Shown here piece by piece: positions 36,928 through 44,588 of a stretch of DNA of 64,000 nucleotides. Positions within the stretch are counted from its first letter, which is position 1; each line of letters opens with the position of its first letter. Under the pieces are notes generated by a model, which searched no databases, was not told the origin of the DNA, and was given only the letters and a program-made list of their open reading frames with translations. Location: contig CAJUDE010000030.1 in the NCBI GenBank assembly GCA_910585295.1, positions 120,900-184,899 on the forward strand. Direction: 5' to 3'. The stretch comes from an uncultured Lachnospiraceae bacterium. GTDB taxonomy: Bacteria > Bacillota > Clostridia > Lachnospirales > Lachnospiraceae. Position numbers and translations under genes: made by a program.

Positions 36928-38130
36928 TTATTTCTCCTCGCACACCTGAAAAATATAAAATTTCAGATAATAAGATTCTTCTGCTTCCCAAAGGATTGGA
37001 TGGTCTGGCGCCTGCGTACGAAATTCCACCTGCCGAAGCCGCTTATGGACATTGCCCGCCGCTTGGTGTATGGTTTTGGCAAACAGCTCAGCATCCATAA
37101 AATGAGAACAGGAGCAAGTAGCCAAAAACCCTCCATCTTTCACCAGCTTCATTGCGCGCAAATTAATTTCACGGTATCCTTTTACTGCATTTTTAATGGA
37201 ATTCTTGGATTTTGTAAATGCCGGCGGGTCTAGAACCACCACGTCAAACTTCTCTCCCTGGCGTTCCATTTTAGGCAGCAGCTCAAACACATCCCCACAC
37301 AAAAACTGCACTGTTTCAGACAGCCCGTTTAAGGCTGCATTTTCTTTCGCCTGGCTGATGGCAAGCTGGGAAGCGTCTACCCCCAGCACAGAATCCGCCC
37401 CGGCAAGCCCAGCATTCAAGGCAAAAGACCCCGTATGGGTGAAACAATCCAGCACCCTTGCATTTCTGCACAATTTCTGTATCGCCTTGCGGTTATATTT
37501 CTGATCCAGGAAAAATCCTGTTTTCTGCCCGTCTTTTACATCTACCAGGTAACGCACGCCGTTTTCCACAATCTCCACTTTTGTGTCAAATTCCGGCCCC
37601 AGGAACCCCTTTTTTAATTCCATCCCTTCCAGCTTGCGGACTTTCGCATCGCTCCGCTCATACACGCCCCGGATGGTTATCCCATCTTCTGCCATGCATT
37701 CTTTTAAATCTGAAATAATTTCTTCCTTGAAGCGGTCAATCCCAAGAGCCAAAGACTGCACCACTAAGACATCCCCAAATTTATCCACTACAAGCCCTGG
37801 AAGCCAGTCCGCCTCGCCGAAAATCACCCTGCAAGAACTTGCGTCAACCGTTTTTTTTCGGTATTCCCAGGCATCCCTGACACGCATTTTCAAAAATTCC
37901 TTATCTACTTGCTGCCCTTTCTTCCTTGTCATCATTCGGATTTGGATTTTAGAATTGGTGTTTAGGAAACCTGTTCCCATCGGGTAACCGTCAAAATCAT
38001 GCACCTCCACCAAATCCCCATTCTCAAAGCTGCCCATTACAGACTCTATTTCATTGCCATAAACCCACATGCCGCCGGATTTTATGGTCCTTCCTTGCCC
38101 CTTTTTCAGGGTAACAATTGCATTGCCCAT
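36928..38130 (-). CDS. RlmI-like 23S rRNA m5C methyltransferase
   Basis: 400 residues: N-terminal PUA-like domain (AIVTLKKGQGRTIKSGGMWV), then a class I SAM methyltransferase with VLDCFTHTGSFALNAG (SAM motif I), DVVVLDPPAFTKSKN (catalytic DPPAF) and LATCSCSHFMD (the m5C-type Cys). ATG 38130 is preceded by GGAGAGG. It sits 2 nt before the ABC-F start. It is the last recognisable host gene before the phage junction. Confidence 0.9.
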   Translation of the reverse strand: MGNAIVTLKKGQGRTIKSGGMWVYGNEIESVMGSFENGDLVEVHDFDGYPMGTGFLNTNSKIQIRMMTRKKGQQVDKEFLKMRVRDAWEYRKKTVDASSCRVIFGEADWLPGLVVDKFGDVLVVQSLALGIDRFKEEIISDLKECMAEDGITIRGVYERSDAKVRKLEGMELKKGFLGPEFDTKVEIVENGVRYLVDVKDGQKTGFFLDQKYNRKAIQKLCRNARVLDCFTHTGSFALNAGLAGADSVLGVDASQLAISQAKENAALNGLSETVQFLCGDVFELLPKMERQGEKFDVVVLDPPAFTKSKNSIKNAVKGYREINLRAMKLVKDGGFLATCSCSHFMDAELFAKTIHQAAGNVHKRLRQVEFRTQAPDHPILWEAEESYYLKFYIFQVCEEK

Positions 38131-38213
38131 TGATTTTATCCTCTCCTGGTTAAATTTTCTATTTATTTGCTCCATAATAAAATCTAACACAGTCTTTCCA
38201 GGTTCGCAATAGT

Positions 38214-38379
38214 CTAGTGTGCTGACCATATTATATCTGGCGAAACTCCGCAGAATATTCGCTCATCTGCAAGGCAGATTTTCGACGGCGTAGCGGTGGC
38301 TACGGATAGAAAATCTAACGCGGCAGATGGGCGGATAGGCAAGGAGGTTTGGCTGAATATAATACGGTCAGCACACTAG
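38214..38379. repeat. 166-bp nested inverted repeat (MITE-like)
   Basis: Terminal arms CTAGTGTGCTGACC and GGTCAGCACACTAG are perfect 14-mers. Similarity continues inward for about 36 nt per arm. Inside nest CATCTGC/GCAGATG, AGATTTTC/GAAAATCT and a tip GTAGC/GCTAC. The whole element could fold into one long hairpin. The structure fits a MITE or a large hairpin RNA. No encoded protein. Confidence 0.75.
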
Positions 38380-38514
38380 TGTATTGACACATTTACTTTC
38401 AGCCAAATGGCACAAGGCGAATTGTCAGTCTGCAGGGCGGCTGAACGAAGCGAGGCGGCGCCGTTGATTGAATCCAACGTGGCGATTGGTAAATAAGCAA
38501 CGAAGTTTGCCCCA

Positions 38515-38630
38515 GTCAAATACCCCGCAGCAAGCTACAGGGCATGGCCTAGCTTGTTCTTTTGACCCCAAGGGGCAGGATATTTGCACCCACAGGACGC
38601 TTACCCTCGCGGCATTTGCCAAATATCCGC
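38515..38630 (-). repeat. Structured dispersed repeat, copy 2
   Basis: Inverted copy of the element at the window start. CAAATACCCCGC is at 38517-38528, but the partner arm is decayed (CAGGATATTTG, about 38576-38586). The conserved parts include the AGCTTGTTCTT segment and the CTTACCCTCGCGGCATTTG segment. Confidence 0.7.
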
Positions 38631-39214
38631 ACAAGCATGGCTGCTTGGCTGATTGCTCGCGGGAATAAATGCAGACAATACACGCATGCTTTCATCACGT
38701 CGCTTTGAGTTAAATGACACTGGATGCTTTATCCGCTTGCAAAACATCAGAAACCATGTGATGGCATTGTTCAGCAAGATACCAATATAGAAACACCATA
38801 AACAACTCAAATTTATCCTTCCATTCATCGGGAAGTGATTTCGCAGAAAAAATGAAATGTTAAAAATATCTTTACTTTACCATAATAGTTCAAAAAATTG
38901 GAAAAGGAGACACAAAGAACACTCATCTTTTGAAAGACGTCTAATTATCGCTTGGAACGCTGCAAAAGCGGATACCTGCCAGAAACGGTTTTAAAAAGGG
39001 AGGAAAATAAAAAAATAATAAAAGTTTTAAATTTGAAAGCTCTGATTTGAAAAAACGCTATCAGACATACAGAAGTTATCTTGCGGCGCGCTGTAATTCT
39101 CTTCCAATTCAATTAGATTGAAAATTTAAAAACTGCTACTCTTGGCATAAAGAATCTACTTGTTATGGAATGTCAAACTATATTGAAATTTCAAATGAAG
39201 ACAGTTCAATTACA

Positions 39215-40173
39215 GTTGTAGTTCCCATTTATTTCTTGGTATGGTATAATGGAGGGCAGAACGCAGGATTGACGGAATAAGTTGTAGTTCCCATTTATTT
39301 CTTGGTATGGTATAATGCAAGTGTATTTACGGTATCTTTTTGGGAAGTTGTAGTTCCCATTTATTTCTTGGTATGGTATAATTAGCCGAAAACATTAACG
39401 CTCACGTTTGGGTTGTAGTTCCCATTTATTTCTTGGTATGGTATAATTAAAATATCCTCCATCTGCTCTGGTGTAATGTTGTAGTTCCCATTTATTTCTT
39501 GGTATGGTATAATATTACAGAGTGTCGACAAGAACACAGGTAGGTTGTAGTTCCCATTTATTTCTTGGTATGGTATAATCCTAAAGTTTCGTGATGCCAT
39601 CACCCCGCCGTTGTAGTTCCCATTTATTTCTTGGTATGGTATAATATTGTGATTATTCTTTTAATTATTCTGCTTGTTGTAGTTCCCATTTATTTCTTGG
39701 TATGGTATAATATTACGATTGGTGGGCGTGGTGATGGGATAGTTGTAGTTCCCATTTATTTCTTGGTATGGTATAATAACACACGCGATATCATTGACAG
39801 CCAGAACGTTGTAGTTCCCATTTATTTCTTGGTATGGTATAATAGTGGCAGAGAGCAGGGTCAGGTCCAGTGAGTTGTAGTTCCCATTTATTTCTTGGTA
39901 TGGTATAATTTTCAACACATTTAAGTAAATTTTCAGAATGTTGTAGTTCCCATTTATTTCTTGGTATGGTATAATTTTCAACACATTTAAGTAAATTTTC
40001 AGAATGTTGTAGTTCCCATTTATTTCTTGGTATGGTATAATAAACCCCCGCTTTAGTAATAGCCCCCAAAAGTTGTAGTTCCCATTTATTTCTTGGTATG
40101 GTATAATGTATCGCCCTCCCTATCATATATTTCATGGGTTGTAGTTCCCATTTATTTCTTGGTATGGTATAAT
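39215..40173 (+). CRISPR. Orphan CRISPR array, type II-like, 15 repeats
   Basis: Fifteen identical 36-bp repeats beginning GTTGTAGTTCCC and ending GGTATGGTATAAT, with 14 spacers of 30 nt (spacer 3 is 29). Spacers 11 and 12 (39910-39939 and 39976-40005) are identical. The GTTGTAG...ATAAT ends and 36/30 spacing resemble type II (Cas9) arrays such as Neisseria type II-C. No cas1, cas2 or cas9 is in the window and no anti-repeat (tracrRNA) was found by eye within 1 kb. A terminator at 40215 supports plus-strand transcription. No spacer showed an obvious match to the adjacent phage. Confidence 0.96.
39222..39250 (+). promoter_or_regulatory. Promoter embedded in each CRISPR repeat
   Basis: Given for repeat 1; the same site recurs in all 15 repeats. 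Repeat positions 8-13 read TTCCCA (-35-like), then 17 nt, then TATAAT at positions 31-36 preceded by TGG (extended -10). Transcription would start about 7 nt into each spacer. This is the arrangement described for Neisseria type II-C arrays, where crRNAs start from repeat-borne promoters. Confidence 0.65.
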
Positions 40174-40214
40174 ACCCATCTGGAAGCTTAATTTCGTATG
40201 ATAAGTTTTAGAAT

Positions 40215-40259
40215 GAAATTCGACAAGAGGTTTTAAACCTCTGCCGAATTTCTTTTTTT
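40215..40259 (+). terminator. CRISPR array terminator
   Basis: GAAATTCG...AGAGGTTT pairs with AAACCTCT...CGAATTTC, followed by T7. It lies about 40 nt after the last repeat. Confidence 0.9.
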
Positions 40260-40285
40260 ATTGAAATTGCAGAGAAAAAAGGAGA

Positions 40286-40324
40286 GCGTGCAGAGTGTAG
40301 AAACTCTGACACGCTTATTTTTTT
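40286..40324 (+). terminator. Second terminator, directly before phage genes
   Basis: GCGTG-CAGAGT pairs with ACTCTG-A-CACGC, then TTATTTTTTT. It ends 24 nt before the first phage ATG, so it would attenuate any transcript arriving from the array. I see no promoter between it and that ATG. Confidence 0.8.
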
Positions 40325-40347
40325 ACAACGAAAGAGAGGTAAACAGT

Positions 40348-40665
40348 ATGAAGTTGAACAAAGAGAGATTTTTAAGGACAGAGTTAGGCGGCAGCTTAAA
40401 GGATTGTATAACAAGCTGGGATATAGCATTAGGCGCTTGCAGGAAACACGCATACTATACGGACGAATATAAAAAGGAGAGAAAAGTTGCGGATTGGTGT
40501 CAAGCACAGTGGGAAGTTTACAAAATGGTAATAAAGCAGTTTTACGGCGTAGAGTATTGCTTTACCAGAACTGATAAATATTATGGGCTGGTTACGGAAA
40601 ATGAAACAGACTGGCTTTTCAAGGTTGAAAGAAAGGAGAGTAAGGACAGTGGCAAGGAAGTATAA
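40348..40665 (+). CDS. Phage early hypothetical protein
   Basis: 105 residues, mixed charge, no known motif (KERFLRTELGGSLKDCITSW ...). ATG 40348 has AAAGAGAGGT upstream; an in-frame upstream start at 40261 would run through the terminator hairpin and is rejected. First gene of the phage block, overlapping the next gene by 17 nt. Confidence 0.7.
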   Translation: MKLNKERFLRTELGGSLKDCITSWDIALGACRKHAYYTDEYKKERKVADWCQAQWEVYKMVIKQFYGVEYCFTRTDKYYGLVTENETDWLFKVERKESKDSGKEV

Positions 40666-40840
40666 AAGATTACGCTATGAGGACAGACGGACAATAGAAA
40701 AGATGCTTAAGGCTGGCGACAGCATAGTAATGATTGCAGGAGCGCTGGGAGTGCATAGAGATACGATTTACAAGGAACTTAACCGCAGCGGCACAGACCA
40801 GCACACATACACAGCCGACATAGCGCAGGCAACATTATAA
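40649..40840 (+). CDS. IS30-type helix-turn-helix protein
   Basis: 63 residues from GTG 40649 (GGAGAG 10 nt upstream). It is almost entirely a helix-turn-helix like the N-terminus of IS30 transposases: YEDRRTIEKMLKAGDSIVMI then ALGVHRDTIYKELNRSG. No catalytic domain follows, so it is a stand-alone DNA-binding protein, perhaps a phage regulator. Confidence 0.75.
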   Translation: MARKYKRLRYEDRRTIEKMLKAGDSIVMIAGALGVHRDTIYKELNRSGTDQHTYTADIAQATL

Positions 40841-40873
40841 GCCCAGAGAGGCAACGAAAGAGGGGTAAACACA

Positions 40874-41011
40874 ATGGCACGCACAAAGGTAGTACCGACA
40901 GAGGGATTATTAAGCGATTTGGAGTATACCAACGTAATAGTAAGCTACTCAAACGGGATAGATTTGAAAGGAGAGGTACACAGTGGGATTGACAGTATTA
41001 AGCCTATTTGA
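40874..41011 (+). CDS. Small phage protein
   Basis: 45 residues (MARTKVVPTEGLLSDLEYTN ...). AGAGGGGTAAACACA precedes the ATG and the stop lies 29 nt inside the methyltransferase gene. No recognised family; short enough that coding is not certain. Confidence 0.45.
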   Translation: MARTKVVPTEGLLSDLEYTNVIVSYSNGIDLKGEVHSGIDSIKPI

Positions 41012-42119
41012 CGGTATAAGCTGCGGCATGGTGGCTTTGCAGAGGGCAGGCATAGAGATAGACAAGTACATAGCATATGAGATAGAGCATAACGCCATTG
41101 AAATCAGCAGGAAGAACTACCCAGACATAATAAGAGGTGGGGACGTCACAAAAGAGGACTTCACAAAATATAAGGGAAAGGTGGATTTGCTTATAGGCGG
41201 TAGCCCCTGCCAGAACCTTTGCAGCTGCGGGGATAAGAAAGGGCTGGACGGTGCGGAAAGCAAGTTGTTCTTTGACTATGTAAGGGCATTGTATGAAACA
41301 GAGGCTAAATGGTTTCTGCTGGAAAACAACGCAACCATGACAAAGGAGAACCAAGACATAATAACAGAAATTATGGGGGTAGAGCCTATATACATTAACT
41401 CTAATCTGCTGACGGCGCAGGACAGGAAAAGGCTGTACTGGACGAACATACCAGGGATAGAGCAGCCAGAGGACAGAGGGCTTACTTTAAAGGATATTGT
41501 GCAGCCAGTGGAAGAGAAAAGGGAGTATGAATGTTATAAAAGAATGGCTGCAAAAAGAGAGGGTACTTTAGCTTTTAAAAAGGCGTGGGCGAACGTGAGG
41601 ACGTTAGACCAGAAAAGCAGAGCCTTAACTACGTCGCAGGCAATAAGCAATTCTGGGGCGACAAATGTAAAGTATTCAGATACCGAGTATTACATACTGA
41701 CACCTATAGAATGTGAGAGGCTACAGACATTGCCGGACAATTACACAGAGGGGGTAAGCAATACCAAGCGCTATAAGGCTGTAGGGAACGGATGGACGGT
41801 AGAGGTAATAGCGCATATCTTTAAAGCCCTGCGCGTGGCGCTGGAAAAAGGAGCCGCGCCAGTAATGTTAAAAGAGCGTGTGCGTCCGGAGCGGTCATAC
41901 AGAAACATTGAAATCATGCCAGAGAAGATGCAGCAGGCGGCAGAGGAAAGAGAGGTTATAAAGATGCAGGGGCAGGACAAGGAAAAATACGAAAAGCAGA
42001 TAGCGGAACTTAAGCAGCTGGTAAAGGAAAAGGATAAGGAAATTGCAGACATGAGGGAAGAAATGCAGCAGCTTAAAAACAAGGTATTCAATATTCTTTT
42101 AGAGAAAGCGTGCGGCTGA
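40983..42119 (+). CDS. DNA C5-cytosine methyltransferase
   Basis: 378 residues from GTG 40983 (AAAGGAGAGG upstream). Motif I is SLFDGISCGMVALQRAG, motif IV GGSPCQN with the catalytic Cys, motif VI LLENN, motif VIII QDRKRLYW. The C-terminus (about 335-375) is a coiled coil. Phage methyltransferases commonly protect against host restriction. No cognate endonuclease is beside it, so it is an orphan enzyme here. Confidence 0.93.
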   Translation: MGLTVLSLFDGISCGMVALQRAGIEIDKYIAYEIEHNAIEISRKNYPDIIRGGDVTKEDFTKYKGKVDLLIGGSPCQNLCSCGDKKGLDGAESKLFFDYVRALYETEAKWFLLENNATMTKENQDIITEIMGVEPIYINSNLLTAQDRKRLYWTNIPGIEQPEDRGLTLKDIVQPVEEKREYECYKRMAAKREGTLAFKKAWANVRTLDQKSRALTTSQAISNSGATNVKYSDTEYYILTPIECERLQTLPDNYTEGVSNTKRYKAVGNGWTVEVIAHIFKALRVALEKGAAPVMLKERVRPERSYRNIEIMPEKMQQAAEEREVIKMQGQDKEKYEKQIAELKQLVKEKDKEIADMREEMQQLKNKVFNILLEKACG

Positions 42120-42138
42120 ATTGTCAAGCCGCAAGTAC

Positions 42139-42232
42139 ACGTCCTTAATTTAGTGGCAGAATACCGAGCTTGTGACTGACTATAGCAGTACAAGCCTATA
42201 GCGGGGCGTTGGTTCAATTCCAGCAGGGCGGT
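42139..42232 (+). ncRNA. tRNA-like element with aberrant anticodon arm
   Basis: Acceptor arms 42139-42145 and 42225-42231 pair at six of seven positions (one G-U). T8, D-stem ATTT/GAAT (42148-42162) with loop AGTGGCA (A14, G15, G18, G19, A21), C48 at 42207, T-arm 42208-42224 with loop TTCAATT and the G53-C61 pair are canonical. In place of the anticodon arm, about 22 nt extra form GCTTGT-G-ACTG / CAGT-ACAAGC, a bulged 10-bp helix with loop ACTATAG. That loop lacks U33. CCA is not encoded. It overlaps the next gene's start region. It may be a tRNA mimic, Y-RNA-like module or decayed tRNA. Confidence 0.55.
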
Positions 42233-42233
42233 T

Positions 42234-42563
42234 TTGGCAGCAGGCGTGGCAGCTTGCGTAGCAGGGCTGATACTGTTTTTTGTATTTATCTGGTGGAGAG
42301 GGCAGCATACATACCCGCAGACTGATAAAGAGGCAGCAGTACAGAGGCAGCAGGCAGAGCCGCTGGTTATTGAAACACCAGAGCCAGCTACAGAGGGCAG
42401 CATAAGAGTATATGATTATGACGGCTGCTGTATTTATGCGTATTACGGAGAAATCAAGATAAACAGCGACGGCAGGGACGGAAAGCAGATTGATATTGAA
42501 TGTGCGGGGTATTTAGAGGGATACCAGCAGCACGGGGTACACGAAAGCGAGGTAAGAGAGTGA
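42234..42563 (+). CDS. Phage small membrane protein
   Basis: About 109 residues from TTG 42234; GTG 42246 is an alternative and neither has a strong ribosome site. One N-terminal TM helix (VAACVAGLILFFVFIWW), then a soluble part with a Cys-Cys (YDYDGCCIYAYYGEI). No family recognised. Its stop overlaps the next start (GTGA). Confidence 0.6.
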   Translation: MAAGVAACVAGLILFFVFIWWRGQHTYPQTDKEAAVQRQQAEPLVIETPEPATEGSIRVYDYDGCCIYAYYGEIKINSDGRDGKQIDIECAGYLEGYQQHGVHESEVRE

Positions 42564-42979
42564 AATACAAATATTACAGCACACAGCGCCCAGTATCAGC
42601 GGGAACGTATCCAAAGCCAAAGGATAACCCAGCTATGCTTATTCACAATTTCAATGAGCGGCAATACGTGACAGAGATAGGGCGGCTGGCGTGGGGATAC
42701 ATTGAGTATGATAAGCCGCTGGAAAATGAAGATATTGACGGCTACGAGCTTATACCAGCTGCTTTTTTTCTCATAAAGAAAGCGAGTAGAAATATGTACA
42801 CATGGAAAAACGGGAACTATCAGCACGTAGGCGCAAACATTCAGAAGAGCATAAAAATAGACACTGAAACAATGGAAATCATAGAGGCGGTAGCGGGGCG
42901 CAGCTTTTCTGACAAAGTGCGGAACATGGCAGCAGAGTATGTACGGCTAAAGTGTGACGAGCTGGCGTCTAAAAAGTAA
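42560..42979 (+). CDS. Phage hypothetical protein
   Basis: 139 residues from GTG 42560, overlapping the previous stop by 4 nt. The N-terminus YYSTQRPVSAGTYPKPK is reminiscent of a domain seen in several phage and mobile-element proteins, but I cannot name it with confidence. The C-terminal 40 residues are helical (EIIEAVAGRSFSDKVRNMAA). Confidence 0.7.
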   Translation: MKYKYYSTQRPVSAGTYPKPKDNPAMLIHNFNERQYVTEIGRLAWGYIEYDKPLENEDIDGYELIPAAFFLIKKASRNMYTWKNGNYQHVGANIQKSIKIDTETMEIIEAVAGRSFSDKVRNMAAEYVRLKCDELASKK

Positions 42980-43027
42980 TACCTATTCAGGATTAAGTAA
43001 TACTTTTGCGAAAAGTGAGGGCGGCGC

Positions 43028-43303
43028 ATGGAAGAGAACGACGAGCAACGCAGGGAGCTTATACACAAATTCTACCAGATTTACAGACCGATACAGAAGA
43101 GCTGCGGATTAAGGGAACATAGCCATTTTGATATATACGGCAATAACCTTATTGAAATCTGGGAGTATAAGGGCGAAAGAAAAGGGCGTTGTATCTGCAA
43201 AGTGAAAGAGGATACAGAAATAGCCTGCTACCAGCGGGCAATAGAAATGCTGGAAAATTACAGCGGAAAGGAAACAGTAAAGCATGAAAAAAGAGCAGGA
43301 TAA
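43028..43303 (+). CDS. Phage small hypothetical protein
   Basis: 91 residues, no recognised domain (LIHKFYQIYRPIQKSCGLRE ...). Moderate ribosome site (GAGGGCGG). It overlaps the SSB-like gene by 20 nt. Confidence 0.6.
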   Translation: MEENDEQRRELIHKFYQIYRPIQKSCGLREHSHFDIYGNNLIEIWEYKGERKGRCICKVKEDTEIACYQRAIEMLENYSGKETVKHEKRAG

Positions 43304-44018
43304 TAAGCCAGATTTTTTACGGGACATTAACACGGCGATTATGGAAGATTTGACGGCGGGCGGCATCAAGGACAATGCAGCAGGACTGGCAGGGGAGCTG
43401 AAAGAGATTGAAGAGGTTACGGAGCTTTGCGGGCTGCGTTTTAACGGCTATCTGGCAAAAATTGAAACGCCACGCCCACGGGGAACGCTGGACGAGGTTA
43501 TAGTAGCCTTTACGGACGGAAAAGTAGACGTAGGGCAGCAGAGGGACGGGCGACCGCTTAAAGAGTTTATGACAGCAGGCAGCAAAGTTATTGTATCTGG
43601 CATAGTGCAGACGCTTAAGGACTTTGAAAGCGGTAAGGTGCTGGTATTCATTCTGGCGGACTTTGTGGGGCTGGTTAAAAATCCTATGATGCAGGACGAC
43701 GTAGCGCTACGGGGAGTTATTGCGCATGAGCCTATCTATAGGACAACACCGAGGGGCAAGCGGATTACGGATATTTCCGTAATGGTAAAAAATGAGCTGA
43801 CGGGTAACAAGTGCTTTGTTCCCTGCATCTGCTGGCAAGAGCAGGCGGACGAGGTAGCAGGCTGGCAGCAGGGCGACACAGTAGAGCTGCTGGGGAGATA
43901 CCAGAGCCGCCAGTATGAAAAGGTTATTGATACCGACAGCGGCAGCAGGGAGCGGCGCACGGCTTATGAAATATCGGTACAGCTGATTAACAGAAAGGAG
44001 CGGGCGGCTAATGTGTGA
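43284..44018 (+). CDS. Single-stranded DNA-binding-like protein
   Basis: 244 residues, apparently two OB-type halves. The second resembles SSB: ALRGVIAHEPIYRTTPRGKR, ISVMVKNELTGN, then CFVPCICWQEQADEVAGW and a GDTVELLGRYQSR strand. The first half has GYLAKIETPRPRG and VIVSGIVQTLKDF. Probable role in phage DNA replication with the downstream Rep. Confidence 0.75.
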   Translation: MKKEQDNKPDFLRDINTAIMEDLTAGGIKDNAAGLAGELKEIEEVTELCGLRFNGYLAKIETPRPRGTLDEVIVAFTDGKVDVGQQRDGRPLKEFMTAGSKVIVSGIVQTLKDFESGKVLVFILADFVGLVKNPMMQDDVALRGVIAHEPIYRTTPRGKRITDISVMVKNELTGNKCFVPCICWQEQADEVAGWQQGDTVELLGRYQSRQYEKVIDTDSGSRERRTAYEISVQLINRKERAANV

Positions 44019-44352
44019 ATTTTGCGGTAATGCTGCCTGCACACTGACAAAGCAGCAAGTAATAGAGCGGGGCGCTATTCTGGAAAGCAACGCCTACGGC
44101 ATTATGAGGCTGGCGATAGAAGAAAGCCCGCAGACATACAGCTTTAAGGGCGTACCAGCATTTTACAGCTTAAGTGCGCTGATACCAGACGAGGACGAGG
44201 AAAGCCCGCACGCATACTTACGCTTTATATTTGACGAGGACGAGGGAGCGGGCGAGTGCTGGGAAGAGCGGGAAGTAGAAAACCCGCTTGCATGGCAGAC
44301 AGAGCGGGAATTTATAGAACGCTTTGAAAGGGCGGTACATGATAGCCAGTGA
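44011..44352 (+). CDS. Phage acidic hypothetical protein
   Basis: 113 residues, very acidic (pI low by composition; DEDEESPHAYLRFIFDEDEG). An N-terminal CxxC...C (MCEFCGNAAC) may bind metal. Overlaps the SSB-like stop by 8 nt. Function unknown. Confidence 0.65.
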   Translation: MCEFCGNAACTLTKQQVIERGAILESNAYGIMRLAIEESPQTYSFKGVPAFYSLSALIPDEDEESPHAYLRFIFDEDEGAGECWEEREVENPLAWQTEREFIERFERAVHDSQ

Positions 44353-44587
44353 AATCTGCCGCAGCTATCACAGCGCACGGCATAAGGCGCAACAAATACA
44401 GATACTTGCAGAGCTGAACGACACAGACAGTCTGGAAATAATCAAGGCTTTAGTGCGTGGAGGGGAAAGGCTGCCAGACAGCACGGTAAATAAGCTGTTT
44501 AAGCGGCTTGACAAATTGGAAATGGAGATAAGGGAAAGAGAGCGGGAGTATAAGGCGATTGCGGCGGCACTGAAAGGAGAGGAATAG
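44339..44587 (+). CDS. Phage small coiled-coil protein
   Basis: 82 residues from ATG 44339. The C-terminal half is a charged coiled coil (LFKRLDKLEMEIREREREYK). No recognised family. It overlaps the previous gene by 14 nt. Confidence 0.6.
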   Translation: MIASEICRSYHSARHKAQQIQILAELNDTDSLEIIKALVRGGERLPDSTVNKLFKRLDKLEMEIREREREYKAIAAALKGEE

Positions 44588-44588
44588 A

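Larger units (their letters stand above)
38131..39214. other. Gene-poor junction, host side of CRISPR array
   Basis: About 1.1 kb without a gene I would defend. It holds, in order: a possible minus-strand promoter for the RlmI-like gene (TTGCGA-17-TAGATT, about 38163-38201 region), the 166-bp inverted repeat, a Cys/Arg-poor stretch with the hairpin GTTG/CAAC near 38463-38478, copy 2 of the structured repeat, and an AT-rich tract (38,870-39,214) acting as the array leader. Looks like accumulated insertion debris at an integration site. Confidence 0.6.

Noticed and set aside
38601..38828. 75-codon minus-strand frame as a possible transposase remnant
   Set aside because: Overlaps the structured repeat, shows no DDE or known motif, and lacks a ribosome site.
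38870..39214. tracrRNA in the array leader
   Set aside because: No segment complementary to the repeat ends (GGGAACTACAAC or ATTATACCATACC) was found on either strand.
39382..40135. Minus-strand frames encoding repeated IIPYQEINGNYN peptides, and a plus-strand counterpart
   Set aside because: They are translations of the CRISPR repeats and spacers, not genes.
39251..40137. Self-targeting: spacers compared by eye with the adjacent phage and host window
   Set aside because: No full match was seen on either strand. A proper alignment search could still find partial matches.
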